The notes below the pieces were generated by a model, which saw only the letters and a program-made list of their open reading frames with translations, was not told where the DNA came from and ran no database searches. Below, in pieces: positions 1 through 7,801 of a DNA stretch of 64,000 nucleotides (positions within the stretch are counted from its first letter, which is position 1; every line of letters begins with the position of its first letter). This DNA is from Smithella sp. GTDB lineage: Bacteria; Desulfobacterota; Syntrophia; Syntrophales; Smithellaceae. A program made the translations under genes and the position numbers. The stretch is from the NCBI GenBank assembly GCA_007244375.1, contig SCVW01000045.1:79551-143550 (forward strand). The letters run 5' to 3'.

Positions 1-1074
1 GATATTAGTTGAGACTGAATTTTTGTATTTTATCGTTGTTTCCATAATTTTTTTGCGCATTTGCTCTGCAATAATTCCAGCCTGCTCAGCGGTAGAATTA
101 GTAAGCACCAACGCAAACTCCTCGCCACCGTAACGTGCCGCCAGATCTCCCGGTCGGCGTGCGTATTCTCTAATCAAAGAAGCCACGACCCGTAAACACT
201 CGTCACCCGCCTGATGGCCATAGGTATCGTTAAAAATCTTAAAGCGATCTATATCAGCCATGATGAAGCCAACCGGTTCGCGTTTACGTCTGGCACGCTG
301 CCACTCAATGGACAGGCTTCTGTCCAGGCTGCGTCGATTGGCGATTTGAGTGAGACCATCAATGGCGGAAAGATATTGCAATGTAAGATTTGATTCTTCA
401 AGGTCCCGATTCTCCAGAGAGAGGAGGCGCGATTGAAGATAATTTTGCCGTAAACTGCGCTCTATCAGGAAAGTACCAAGCAGTGCACTGATCGACGAGC
501 CAAAAAAAACGTAGTTTATAATGACTACAATAGCCAGTTTGTTCGCTGTTTCGCCGAACCCGATTAAACCTATGTTTACAGAAAGCCACATAATAACTGC
601 TGAAATAACTCCCCATTTGAACTGGATGCGTGAAAGTACGAATACGATAACCATTGCCACGGTAATTGCATTGTAATAGTAATAATTGTAAGGTTCGATT
701 GAATTCAGAGATATGGCGATCAATCCGCCCACGGCACTTGTGGCAAAAAGGCAGGTAAAGGGTTGCATATAGTTTCTGCCGACTCTTTGCTTGAAAGGTT
801 CCCAGAAACTGAGCAACAATGGTACGCCCATAGGTATTCCGGCTACCAGCCGTATCAACCATGTACGTCCGGCCATTTCGAACATCCAGATTAGGTCGAG
901 AATGCCGCAGGCCAGGAAAACAACCAATCCCATGATTCCGGCGATCTGCATGTGAATGTAATAGCGGCGAAAGTAGTCCAACTGGAAATCATGTTCCAAT
1001 TCACCGTTGAAACGCAGCCGCCAGCCACGATCATTCAATAGCTGTTGCAGGGTATTTAATTCGGCTTCTTTCAA
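1..1074 (-). CDS. Membrane-anchored GGDEF diguanylate cyclase, C-terminus off the window
   Basis: Predicted to make cyclic di-GMP from two GTP. The reverse strand is open from position 1074 to the window edge, about 358 codons. After a soluble stretch of about 45 residues come several hydrophobic segments (about residues 50-220), then a GGDEF domain. The catalytic signature reads GGEEF at residues 316-320, and the allosteric inhibitory site RxxD (RPGD, 307-310) lies exactly five residues before it, so both activity and product inhibition look intact. The start is TTG at 1074, preceded by an AAGGA ribosome site; the next upstream in-frame codon of note is a stop at 1096-1098. The end of the GGDEF fold and anything after it are outside the window. 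The membrane part is not a sensor domain I can name. Confidence 0.85.
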   Translation of the reverse strand, partial: MKEAELNTLQQLLNDRGWRLRFNGELEHDFQLDYFRRYYIHMQIAGIMGLVVFLACGILDLIWMFEMAGRTWLIRLVAGIPMGVPLLLSFWEPFKQRVGRNYMQPFTCLFATSAVGGLIAISLNSIEPYNYYYYNAITVAMVIVFVLSRIQFKWGVISAVIMWLSVNIGLIGFGETANKLAIVVIINYVFFGSSISALLGTFLIERSLRQNYLQSRLLSLENRDLEESNLTLQYLSAIDGLTQIANRRSLDRSLSIEWQRARRKREPVGFIMADIDRFKIFNDTYGHQAGDECLRVVASLIREYARRPGDLAARYGGEEFALVLTNSTAEQAGIIAEQMRKKIMETTIKYKNSVSTNI

Positions 1075-1298
1075 GCTTGCGTCCTTTCCGGCAATTCAAC
1101 ATTAGCCGATCAGTGGTGGCAGGTCTAACCAATCAGAAACATGAATCAATTTTCTGACTGGTCAAGTATATGGGTGACTTACCTGTGTGTCAAGAAATTT
1201 GAAACAGTAAATATTGTCTATTAAATACAATAATTGGAATGAATTTTAATGCTTTTATTGTCTACATTCTAATTACAGTTGTGATTAGAACAATTATA

Positions 1299-2189
1299 TC
1301 AGTAGCGTTTTGCACCGATATTATAATAGGCAAGATCTGAAGGATTTGCAGAGTGTAAAAGTCGCTGAATGGAATCTCCTTTACAAATATTCGGATAACT
1401 TTTAAGCGCTTCTTGTTTGCCTGGCGTATCGGGACTCACATAGTCAATTTCTGCCTCATCTCTATGGTCTGTAGATGTTCCCGCTGCCGGCCAGTGTTCT
1501 GAATGAAGACCCAGTTGCCCGCAAACAAAACGATGATCCGGATGAACCGGTTCGCGCTCCTTCATGCGCAAAACACGTTTAAGACTGAAGCGTGTTGAGA
1601 AGAGATCAAACCATTGTCGTTCGATTAACCTGTAATCCTTTGGTGACAGACTGCAAAATATATCAACTAAGGGCTTATAATTACGAAGAATTAAATACTG
1701 TGTACAGAAATCCACCGCATCGTAGCTCATACGGCGAGGCAAAGAAATAAACCTGTATAAACGGTCTGTTGGAATATTAACGATCTCGTTAATTTCCATC
1801 AATAATCGATGAATAAGACGACGTGGCGGAGGCATCCATGCACATGTTGCCATCAATAAATCTGGATTCTCTTGCAGGCATTGTATGAATTCAAGTAAAG
1901 CTCTTTCTTCTAACAACCATGTATCACCGTCGAGGATTACAAGAAAATCAGGTTTAAATGGCAATGCCGCCTTAATTGCGTTTTTCATAAGTGAAATAGC
2001 ACCGGCAAAGTGAGGCAGAGGTTTACAGGACACAAAAGCATCTTCCAGATAGGGCTTAGCAGCGGCTCCGGACGAGGCATGTACTAATATGTAAGGATAA
2101 GTAAAATTAAGCTTGAAAATCTCCTGGTTGATGCGCGTGCAATCCAGACGATCGTAACTTGTCAGGCAGATAGCAACTTTAGGATTCAA
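1299..2189 (-). CDS. Glycosyltransferase-like protein (family 2 type fold)
   Basis: A 296-residue soluble protein. The N-terminus (KVAICLTSYDR) and the segment FLVILDGDTW near residue 87 resemble the nucleotide-binding strand and the metal-binding DxD motif of GT-A glycosyltransferases, so it probably transfers a sugar from a nucleotide donor to a surface glycan; donor and acceptor are unknown. The C-terminal half is rich in Trp, His and Arg and matches nothing I recognise. It overlaps the upstream dehydrogenase-like gene by four bases (ATGA), so the two are translationally coupled. That pairing hints that the neighbour makes or modifies the sugar, but this is inference. There is no signal peptide or membrane segment. 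Confidence 0.6.
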   Translation of the reverse strand: MNPKVAICLTSYDRLDCTRINQEIFKLNFTYPYILVHASSGAAAKPYLEDAFVSCKPLPHFAGAISLMKNAIKAALPFKPDFLVILDGDTWLLEERALLEFIQCLQENPDLLMATCAWMPPPRRLIHRLLMEINEIVNIPTDRLYRFISLPRRMSYDAVDFCTQYLILRNYKPLVDIFCSLSPKDYRLIERQWFDLFSTRFSLKRVLRMKEREPVHPDHRFVCGQLGLHSEHWPAAGTSTDHRDEAEIDYVSPDTPGKQEALKSYPNICKGDSIQRLLHSANPSDLAYYNIGAKRY

Positions 2190-3361
2190 TTTACTACTCC
2201 AATATTACGACCAGTTTGCATAACGTTCTCTTCGGTAGCAAGCCACGCCTGCAACGCTCTCGATTCAGGCAATTCGACATCATCGCGCATTATCATTTCG
2301 CCTTTTGTGATCTTGCGTTTGATTATTATATCGCGCATAAGAGCGATGGGAAGATGTCCATGGTTTTCTAAAATACGCACGCATTCGCCACGCGTATCAA
2401 AGCTTCCCATGCCTTGTTTGATTCTATCACCAGGCATTAGCCTGTGCTTAGTTATTGTTGCAACGCTAAGTGCCGGAAGTGAGCCGTTATCCAGCAGGAT
2501 GTTGCCGCCTGCTACTGTCCGGCGAAGCGTTTTTAAAATTTCTAAATGACAAAGATGATAAGGTCGCACCAGCCGATAAAATGGTCCATCACCCATTTTC
2601 AAATATCCTAGAGCAACTGATTCTTGCGAATCATGATGCGCTATGATCATCACAGCACCAGGTGCCTCTTGAGGCAAAACATAGTCGACAATTGGTTTGC
2701 CATGATTTTCTGCCGCTTTAGACAGTATATCCAATCCGTTGTTTATTTTAGAGACGGCAGGTCCAAGCATTCCTTGTCTGTAAATATCAACACCAAATCC
2801 GTTAGCAACAAGAGCCTGTTCAAGTTGAAGTTTTGTGCCATCCGTAAATGACGTAACCTGAGGGAGTGAAATTCCATACATTTTTGAAAAATGCGCCATC
2901 GTTTTATACGTAGGTGAAAGATTTAGAAATCTCTTAACATTAACGTAAACCAGCGGATCAAATCCCATTGCCTTGCCGTCTTCAGCGAGGGCAGCCAGTG
3001 ATCCCGGTTGATCACCTTCAGCTTCTGTAATATATCCAAAATTACGATAGTAACTGCCTGCGATTACGTGCCATGCTGAATTCATTGTCACAATTTTTCG
3101 TTTGGCGGCAATTGCGTGTTCAATAACATCTGTTGCGTACAAAGGATCACCGGAACATTCGACTATGATTTCTGACTTCTCAATCAGGGCATCTATGGAG
3201 GAGACAATTTCATCATCATGAAAGTCAGGGATATTTACTTTTTTACGTCTTGTTAATACTGCCCCGACTTTAAAATCGTTGGACCGTCTGATCGCCCTGG
3301 CCAGACCCTGCGCGATGAAGCCTGTACCAACGATGCCTATTACACAAGGGTTCTTAATCAA
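2186..3361 (-). CDS. NAD(P)-binding homoserine-dehydrogenase-like protein with C-terminal SAF domain
   Basis: A 391-residue protein that begins with a Rossmann dinucleotide-binding motif (GIVGTGFIAQGLA, about residues 9-21). A middle region resembles the catalytic part of predicted homoserine-dehydrogenase-like (DRL-type) proteins. The C-terminus (KRKITKGEMIMRDDV onward, about residue 350) looks like a SAF domain, as in sialic acid synthases and antifreeze-like proteins. The substrate is unknown; the coupled glycosyltransferase suggests a sugar or sugar-acid. The start is TTG with an AAGGAG site nine bases upstream. An ATG also lies between site and start, but in another frame it reads only three codons before a stop, so it cannot be the start. 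It may lower or couple initiation at the TTG. Confidence 0.65.
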   Translation of the reverse strand: MIKNPCVIGIVGTGFIAQGLARAIRRSNDFKVGAVLTRRKKVNIPDFHDDEIVSSIDALIEKSEIIVECSGDPLYATDVIEHAIAAKRKIVTMNSAWHVIAGSYYRNFGYITEAEGDQPGSLAALAEDGKAMGFDPLVYVNVKRFLNLSPTYKTMAHFSKMYGISLPQVTSFTDGTKLQLEQALVANGFGVDIYRQGMLGPAVSKINNGLDILSKAAENHGKPIVDYVLPQEAPGAVMIIAHHDSQESVALGYLKMGDGPFYRLVRPYHLCHLEILKTLRRTVAGGNILLDNGSLPALSVATITKHRLMPGDRIKQGMGSFDTRGECVRILENHGHLPIALMRDIIIKRKITKGEMIMRDDVELPESRALQAWLATEENVMQTGRNIGVVN

Positions 3362-3468
3362 ACATCAATTCTCCTTCTAGAAAAAAATAGCAGACATACC
3401 AGCAGCAGTAACCAGAATAAATTTTTATGTCAAGGCAATCTTAATCATAAGAACAGAAATCTATTTTC

Positions 3469-3759
3469 CTATTTGTTAGTCAGATAATGTTTCACCGTCA
3501 GGATGGGATGTCGGTAGAGCATGCGGGGGCCGGAATATTTCATCACGGCCCTGATGTGTTCTCTCATATCCTGATTATAACAATGTGCGGGGCATTTAGA
3601 GCACCTGGGCTTGTTTTCTTTAAATTGACATTTCTCAATGCGTTTTTCAACATAATCGAAAAGATTACTGCATTTCCGGCATGGGCCATTTATACTGCTG
3701 TGATGGTCACGGCAGTATAAATCAATCATCAGTTTGGCGGTTTTGATATCAGTTTCCAT
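3469..3759 (-). CDS. YgbA-like nitrous oxide-stimulated promoter family protein
   Basis: A 96-residue cytosolic protein rich in cysteine and histidine. Several cysteines sit in CxxC-like pairs (CRKCSNL, CSKCPAHCY) and it ends with the family-typical SGPRMLYRHPILTVKH segment. The family is named after E. coli YgbA, a gene induced by nitric oxide; the cysteines probably bind Zn or an Fe-S cluster, but the biochemical role is unsettled. It is the last gene of the run hcp - Fe-S protein - this gene, with a 41-base gap to the Fe-S gene. That company supports a role in nitrosative stress. Length agrees with the family. The gene is likely under the divergent Crp/Fnr regulator. Confidence 0.75.
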   Translation of the reverse strand: METDIKTAKLMIDLYCRDHHSSINGPCRKCSNLFDYVEKRIEKCQFKENKPRCSKCPAHCYNQDMREHIRAVMKYSGPRMLYRHPILTVKHYLTNK

Positions 3760-3800
3760 TTTTAATGATCACTTGTTTTTCTGCGTCACACGATTTGCGG

Positions 3801-4538
3801 CTATTGCTTCAAGATTTTTCCCCTTAAGCTCAGAACGATTTCTTTCAGCCGGATTTTTTTATTTGCTGCTTCCATTCCTTTTTTGACGATAGCAGGCAAT
3901 TCCGAACAGCAGGGCACTTCCATAACAACTGTGGTAACACTCTTGATTCCTGCAGTTTTAAAAATATCGGCAAACTTTTGCACATACTCATGGGCGTCAT
4001 CGAATTTCGGGCAGCCCATCATTACAACTTTTCCTTTTAGCAGATCACGGTGCAGAGTAGGAAAAGCGACGGCCGTGCAGTCTGCGAGGGCCAGCAGCTC
4101 GGCGCCTTTCAGGAAGGGGGCACCGGATGGGATCAGTTTGATCTGGATAGGCCAGTGGGTGAGGGCGGATTCTTCCGGCATACGGTCGAAATGTTTTGGC
4201 TTATTGGCCTCTGCGTAGGCGGAAGGTTTGTCAAAAATCTGAATGTGAGTTGAAGGGTAACCGCACGGCATTGTCTCCGATCCTTTCTCTTCTTTTGCCA
4301 GATGCTGCTTGACGGCTTCTTCATCAAAGGGAGACGCTTCGCGCTCGACAATTTTCAGCGCTCCGGTAGGACACTCACCGATGCAGGCGCCCAGGCCGTC
4401 GCAGAACGTTTCCGATACCACTTTGGCCTTACCGTCGATGATTTGCAGCGCACCCTCGTCGCAGCCGGTCACGCACTGTCCGCAGCCGTTGCAGAGATCT
4501 TCATCAACCTCAATAATTTTTCGTAATATTTTTTTCAT
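3801..4538 (-). CDS. Hcp-associated Fe-S cluster protein
   Basis: A 245-residue protein. The N-terminus holds a full [4Fe-4S] motif (C16, C19, C22, C26). A second ferredoxin motif lacks one ligand, reading C46, L49, C52, C56, so it either binds a three-iron cluster or borrows a ligand. The rest carries scattered cysteines, including a CCSEL motif near residue 210, and resembles proteins regularly found beside hcp in anaerobes. The probable role is electron delivery to the hybrid cluster protein. It starts 17 bases after the hcp stop, consistent with one transcript. The alternative, a general ferredoxin-like protein unconnected with Hcp, is less likely given spacing and the shared stress context. 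Confidence 0.8.
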   Translation of the reverse strand: MKKILRKIIEVDEDLCNGCGQCVTGCDEGALQIIDGKAKVVSETFCDGLGACIGECPTGALKIVEREASPFDEEAVKQHLAKEEKGSETMPCGYPSTHIQIFDKPSAYAEANKPKHFDRMPEESALTHWPIQIKLIPSGAPFLKGAELLALADCTAVAFPTLHRDLLKGKVVMMGCPKFDDAHEYVQKFADIFKTAGIKSVTTVVMEVPCCSELPAIVKKGMEAANKKIRLKEIVLSLRGKILKQ

Positions 4539-4555
4539 GAGTTCACCTTAATTTA

Positions 4556-6193
4556 TTATTGTCCTTTCATCATGGCTTCGATGTCCGCCTGAACATCCCC
4601 AATGGGTTTGATGTCAAATTTTTCCACCAACACCCTGGCGACGTTGGGCGTTAAAAATCCCGGCAGCGTCGGGCCCAGGCGGATTCCCTTGACATTGAGA
4701 TACAGCAGAGCCAGCAGAACGGCCACGGCTTTTTGCTCGTACCAGGCAATGTCGAAGGAGATCGGCAGTTTGTTGATGTCTTTGAGTCCGAAGACCTCCT
4801 TGAGCTTCAGGGCAATCAGCGCCAGCGAATAGGAATCGTTACACTGGCCGGCGTCAAGTACGCGCGGAAGGCCGCCGATGTTGCCCAGAGGCAGTTTGTT
4901 GTAACGATACTTGGCGCACCCAGCCGTAAGAATTACGGTGTCTTTGGGCAGAGCTTGAGCCAATTCCGTAAAATAGCTTCGCGTCTTGTGGCGTCCGTCG
5001 CAGCCGGCCATCACGACAAAGCGTTTGATCGCGCCGGATTTCACGGCGTCCACCACCTTGTCCGCCAGTGCCAGAACCTGGTTATGGGCAAATCCGCCGA
5101 CAATCTTTCCGGTTTCAATCTCTCTGGGGGGCGGGCAGGTTTTGGCCAGGGCAATCAACGCCGAAAAATCTTTCGAGCCACCCACCGGTCTGTCCGCGAT
5201 ATGTTTGGCGTCCGGATAGCTGACGTCTCCGGTCGTGAAAAGCCTGTTCAGATAGGTGTTTTCCTTTTTCACGGGCACCAGACAGTTTGTCGTCAGGATA
5301 ATCGGGCCGTTGAACGTTTCGAAGTCCTCGTTCTGATGCCACCACGATGAGCCGTAATTACCCGCGAAATGACCGTATTTCTTAAATGCCGGATAATAGT
5401 GAGCCGGGAGCATCTCGCCGTGCGTGTAAATATCAATACCGCTGCCTTCCGTCTTTTTCAACAGTTCTTCCAGATCTTTGAGGTCATGGCCGGAAATCAG
5501 GATGCCCGGGTTGCCACGCACGCCGATATTGACTTGCGTGATTTCCGGATGCCCGTATGTTTCGGTGTTGGCCTTATCCAGAAGCGCCATGGTGTTGACC
5601 GCCGTCTCGCCCGCCTTCATGACCAATGCGACCAGTTCATCCGCCGAAAGATCCCGTGTGGTGTCCGCCAGCGCCTTAAAGACAAAACGGTAAACATCGT
5701 CGCTTTCATAACCCAGAGCGGCGGCGTGATCAGCATACGCGCAGATTCCCTTAAGGCCGAAAACCAAAAGCGATCTCAGCGACCTAATATCATCGTTGGA
5801 AGAAGCGTTAATGCGCACTTCGTCCGCGGCGGCTTTGGCCAGAATATCGTCTTTGCTCTTTGGTGCCCATATTGCGCAGTCAGGCAAATTTCCGGAAATA
5901 CTTGAGGCGGCCTTGGCCTTCACGTCGTCCCGAACCTTCAGTGCTTCCTCAATCTTTTTGATAATGACCTCGTCATCCCACGCTACATTGGTGATGGTCA
6001 CAAAAAGCGACTCGCAGACAAACCGTCCGACGTTCTTATCAACGGTAGCGAGTTTCTCGGCGTAAACCGAAATGCCTTTGCAGACGTAAATGAGCAAATC
6101 CTGAAGGTTTGCCGTCATTTCGGGTTTGCCGCAAAAGCCTTTGATCGTGCATCCCTGATTTTTAATCGTTTCCTGACACTGATAGCAAAACAT
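4556..6193 (-). CDS. hcp: Hybrid cluster protein (hydroxylamine reductase / NO reductase type)
   Basis: A 545-residue cytosolic Fe-S protein. Hcp reduces hydroxylamine in vitro and is linked to nitric oxide reduction and S-nitrosation in bacteria. The N-terminal cluster ligands are C3, C6, C15 and C21, the spacing (x2, x8, x5) of the class found in strict anaerobes. Ligands for the hybrid cluster are visible further on in the motifs [18 protein letters not shown] and [11 protein letters not shown], and the family signature RLGPTLPGF lies near the C-terminus. Length is normal for the family. The start has a strong GGGAGG ribosome site. It heads the operon with the Fe-S protein and the YgbA-like gene, and is divergent from a Crp/Fnr regulator across 195 bases that hold an Fnr-like palindrome. 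Confidence 0.97.
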   Translation of the reverse strand: MFCYQCQETIKNQGCTIKGFCGKPEMTANLQDLLIYVCKGISVYAEKLATVDKNVGRFVCESLFVTITNVAWDDEVIIKKIEEALKVRDDVKAKAASSISGNLPDCAIWAPKSKDDILAKAAADEVRINASSNDDIRSLRSLLVFGLKGICAYADHAAALGYESDDVYRFVFKALADTTRDLSADELVALVMKAGETAVNTMALLDKANTETYGHPEITQVNIGVRGNPGILISGHDLKDLEELLKKTEGSGIDIYTHGEMLPAHYYPAFKKYGHFAGNYGSSWWHQNEDFETFNGPIILTTNCLVPVKKENTYLNRLFTTGDVSYPDAKHIADRPVGGSKDFSALIALAKTCPPPREIETGKIVGGFAHNQVLALADKVVDAVKSGAIKRFVVMAGCDGRHKTRSYFTELAQALPKDTVILTAGCAKYRYNKLPLGNIGGLPRVLDAGQCNDSYSLALIALKLKEVFGLKDINKLPISFDIAWYEQKAVAVLLALLYLNVKGIRLGPTLPGFLTPNVARVLVEKFDIKPIGDVQADIEAMMKGQ

Positions 6194-6263
6194 ATGAAAC
6201 CTCCCTGTAAAAGATTATTTGTCGTTTTGTTGTTGAATATAGTTAAAAAACTGATACGTATCC

Positions 6264-6291
6264 TTGACTTATGTTAAGAAAAAGATATATT
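6264..6291 (+). promoter_or_regulatory. Promoter of the Crp/Fnr gene with overlapping Fnr-type palindrome
   Basis: TTGACT (6264-6269) and TATATT (6286-6291) are separated by 16 bases. The -35 hexamer is part of TTGACTTATGTTAA (6264-6277), an inverted repeat TTGAC-N4-GTTAA of Crp/Fnr type with one mismatch. A regulator bound there would block its own promoter while sitting 71-84 bases upstream of hcp on the other strand. A separate perfect palindrome GATACGTATC lies at 6253-6262. The binding protein is inferred to be the adjacent Crp/Fnr product. Confidence 0.5.
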
Positions 6292-6309
6292 TTTACAGCG
6301 GAGACGTAA

Positions 6310-6382
6310 GCCCCGTTAGAAAGTCTTCTACTTTCCACCATGCAGGTTCTAACGGGGCAAGCAACGGGGCTTTCTAACGGGG
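6310..6382 (+). repeat. Inverted repeat with two alternative 3' arms in the leader of the Crp/Fnr gene
   Basis: The left arm CCCCGTTAGAAAG (6311-6323) is perfectly complementary to CTTTCTAACGGGG (6370-6382), which ends six bases before the ATG. The same left arm (from 6310) also pairs over 12 bases with TTCTAACGGGGC (6347-6358). The two right arms are direct repeats 25 bases apart (TTCTAACGGGG followed by CAAGC or TAAGC). In RNA the arms are mutually exclusive, and only the downstream pairing would bury the G-rich ribosome site. Confidence 0.75.
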
Positions 6383-6388
6383 TAAGCT

Positions 6389-7078
6389 ATGAAAAAAGCA
6401 CGGGAAATACTTGTAAAAAGCCAGCTTTTCGGCGGATTGTCGAATGAGCATATCACAGAAATCGAAAAAATTGCAGTCGATAAGCATTACAACAAAGGCG
6501 ATATCATTTTTTATGACGGAGACGAAGGCATCGGTTTTTATTTGGTTGTCGCCGGCAGTGTCAGTGTTTACAAGCTTTCGCCCGACGGCAAAGAACAGAT
6601 TTTCCATATTGTAAAAGAGGGCGAAAGCATCGGCGCAGTGCCCGTTTTTTCCGGCAAGTCTTTTCCAGCCAATGCCAGAGCGCTCTCCAAAACGCATCTT
6701 TTATTTTTCAATCGGGAAAAATTCATTGAGCTCATTACCGGTAAGCCGGATCTCACTATGAATATTCTGGCTCTTCTTTCTGCGCGGCTTCGGGAATTCA
6801 CCATCCAGGTGGAAAATCTTTCACTTAAGGAAATACCGGGCCGTCTTGCCTCTTACCTGCTTTATCTTTCGCAGGAACAGGGCAACAGGGATTTAGTCAA
6901 ACTAAATATCTCCAAGGTGCAGTTGGCCAATCTTCCAGGAACTGGACCGGAATCACTATCCCGTGCGCTGGGTAACCTGAAAAGTAAAAAGATTATCGTG
7001 GAAGAAGTTGCCTGTATCAGGCTGATAAACCGTTCTCTGTTGGAAGAACTTGCCGAGAGAGGAAAAGATTTCACGTAA
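6389..7078 (+). CDS. Crp/Fnr-family transcriptional regulator (HcpR-like)
   Basis: A 229-residue regulator. Residues 1-120 form a cyclic-nucleotide-binding-type beta-barrel (GDIIFYDGDEGIGFYLVVAG), followed by a dimerisation helix and a C-terminal winged helix. The recognition helix TGPESLSRALGNLK carries the E-SR pattern typical of Fnr-type DNA binding to TTGA-like half-sites. There is no N-terminal cysteine cluster like that of Fnr, so it is not itself an Fe-S sensor; HcpR proteins are thought to sense NO through haem. Divergent from hcp, it is the natural regulator of that operon. The ribosome site is weak (GGGG, six bases before ATG) and lies in the arm of an inverted repeat, so translation may be controlled. 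Confidence 0.85.
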   Translation: MKKAREILVKSQLFGGLSNEHITEIEKIAVDKHYNKGDIIFYDGDEGIGFYLVVAGSVSVYKLSPDGKEQIFHIVKEGESIGAVPVFSGKSFPANARALSKTHLLFFNREKFIELITGKPDLTMNILALLSARLREFTIQVENLSLKEIPGRLASYLLYLSQEQGNRDLVKLNISKVQLANLPGTGPESLSRALGNLKSKKIIVEEVACIRLINRSLLEELAERGKDFT

Positions 7079-7217
7079 TCATTTCTTGTTTTTCATACAT
7101 TCTTTTGTTTGGCTGATTGAATTATGAAGTACTTTTTGATAAACTAGAAAAAAGTTAATAACTTGGTTAGTTAGTAAAATCGCAGACCAGAGCGCTTTAG
7201 CGCAAAGGAGTTTCAAA

Positions 7218-7766
7218 ATGGCAGAAAAACGTGATGATAACGAATCTTATGAAAAAAGCGCGTATTTGCAGCTTTTGGAGTCAATCAAGCGTAATATGGA
7301 TCCGGCAAGCAACACGGTCTTGTTGGTGGATGACGATAAAGGTATCCGGATGAAAGTTACCCGGGATGTCAAAACGTTTGATCCTTCCATTGTGGTTTTT
7401 GAAGCATCCAACGGTGCGGAGGCGCTGGAAACTATTAATATCATACGCAGTAAATATGTCCGAGATCCTCTCCTTATCGTTCTCGATCTGAACATGCCTG
7501 TGATGGATGGTTGGGAAGTAATAAAAAGATTGAAAAAGGAATACGAAAGTAAAGGAAAAGAGGCTGGCATTCCCATAGTGGCGCTTTCATCCACCAGCGG
7601 CGAAAAAAACAGTCTTTTGAGCAAAAAGAGTGTTCATGAAGGCAAATCAGGTTACACTCCACTGGTGAGCGTTGCGAAAGAAACTTGTATGGAAAAGAGC
7701 AACTATGATGCCGTTGGCGAAAAAGGCCTGCTGGCATGGCTGGAGTTTTTCATTAATGAAGCTTAA
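7218..7766 (+). CDS. Stand-alone response regulator receiver protein
   Basis: A 182-residue protein with a single receiver domain and no output domain. The acidic pocket D38-D40 (LLVDDDKG) and phospho-acceptor D90 (VLDLNMPVMDGWEV) are present, as is the conserved Ser/Thr region (VALSSTS). A 30-residue N-terminal extension and a polar insertion after the Ser/Thr (about residues 125-165) make it longer than CheY. It probably passes a phosphoryl signal to a protein partner; no histidine kinase is nearby. A good AAGGAG ribosome site precedes the ATG. It follows the Crp/Fnr gene after 139 bases with its own leader, so co-transcription is uncertain. Confidence 0.85.
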   Translation: MAEKRDDNESYEKSAYLQLLESIKRNMDPASNTVLLVDDDKGIRMKVTRDVKTFDPSIVVFEASNGAEALETINIIRSKYVRDPLLIVLDLNMPVMDGWEVIKRLKKEYESKGKEAGIPIVALSSTSGEKNSLLSKKSVHEGKSGYTPLVSVAKETCMEKSNYDAVGEKGLLAWLEFFINEA

Positions 7767-7801
7767 GCCGGTTAACGATTTAATAAATTCCCAAGTTTTT
7801 T

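Noticed and set aside
398..862. A 154-codon minus-strand frame inside the diguanylate cyclase region
   Set aside because: The correct frame is the neighbouring one, which gives a clear GGEEF domain and RxxD site and is cut by the window edge. This frame is a shadow.
4733..5905. Long plus-strand frames of about 180-205 codons opposite hcp
   Set aside because: They lie wholly antisense to a well-supported hcp, have no ribosome site and show no protein-like pattern.
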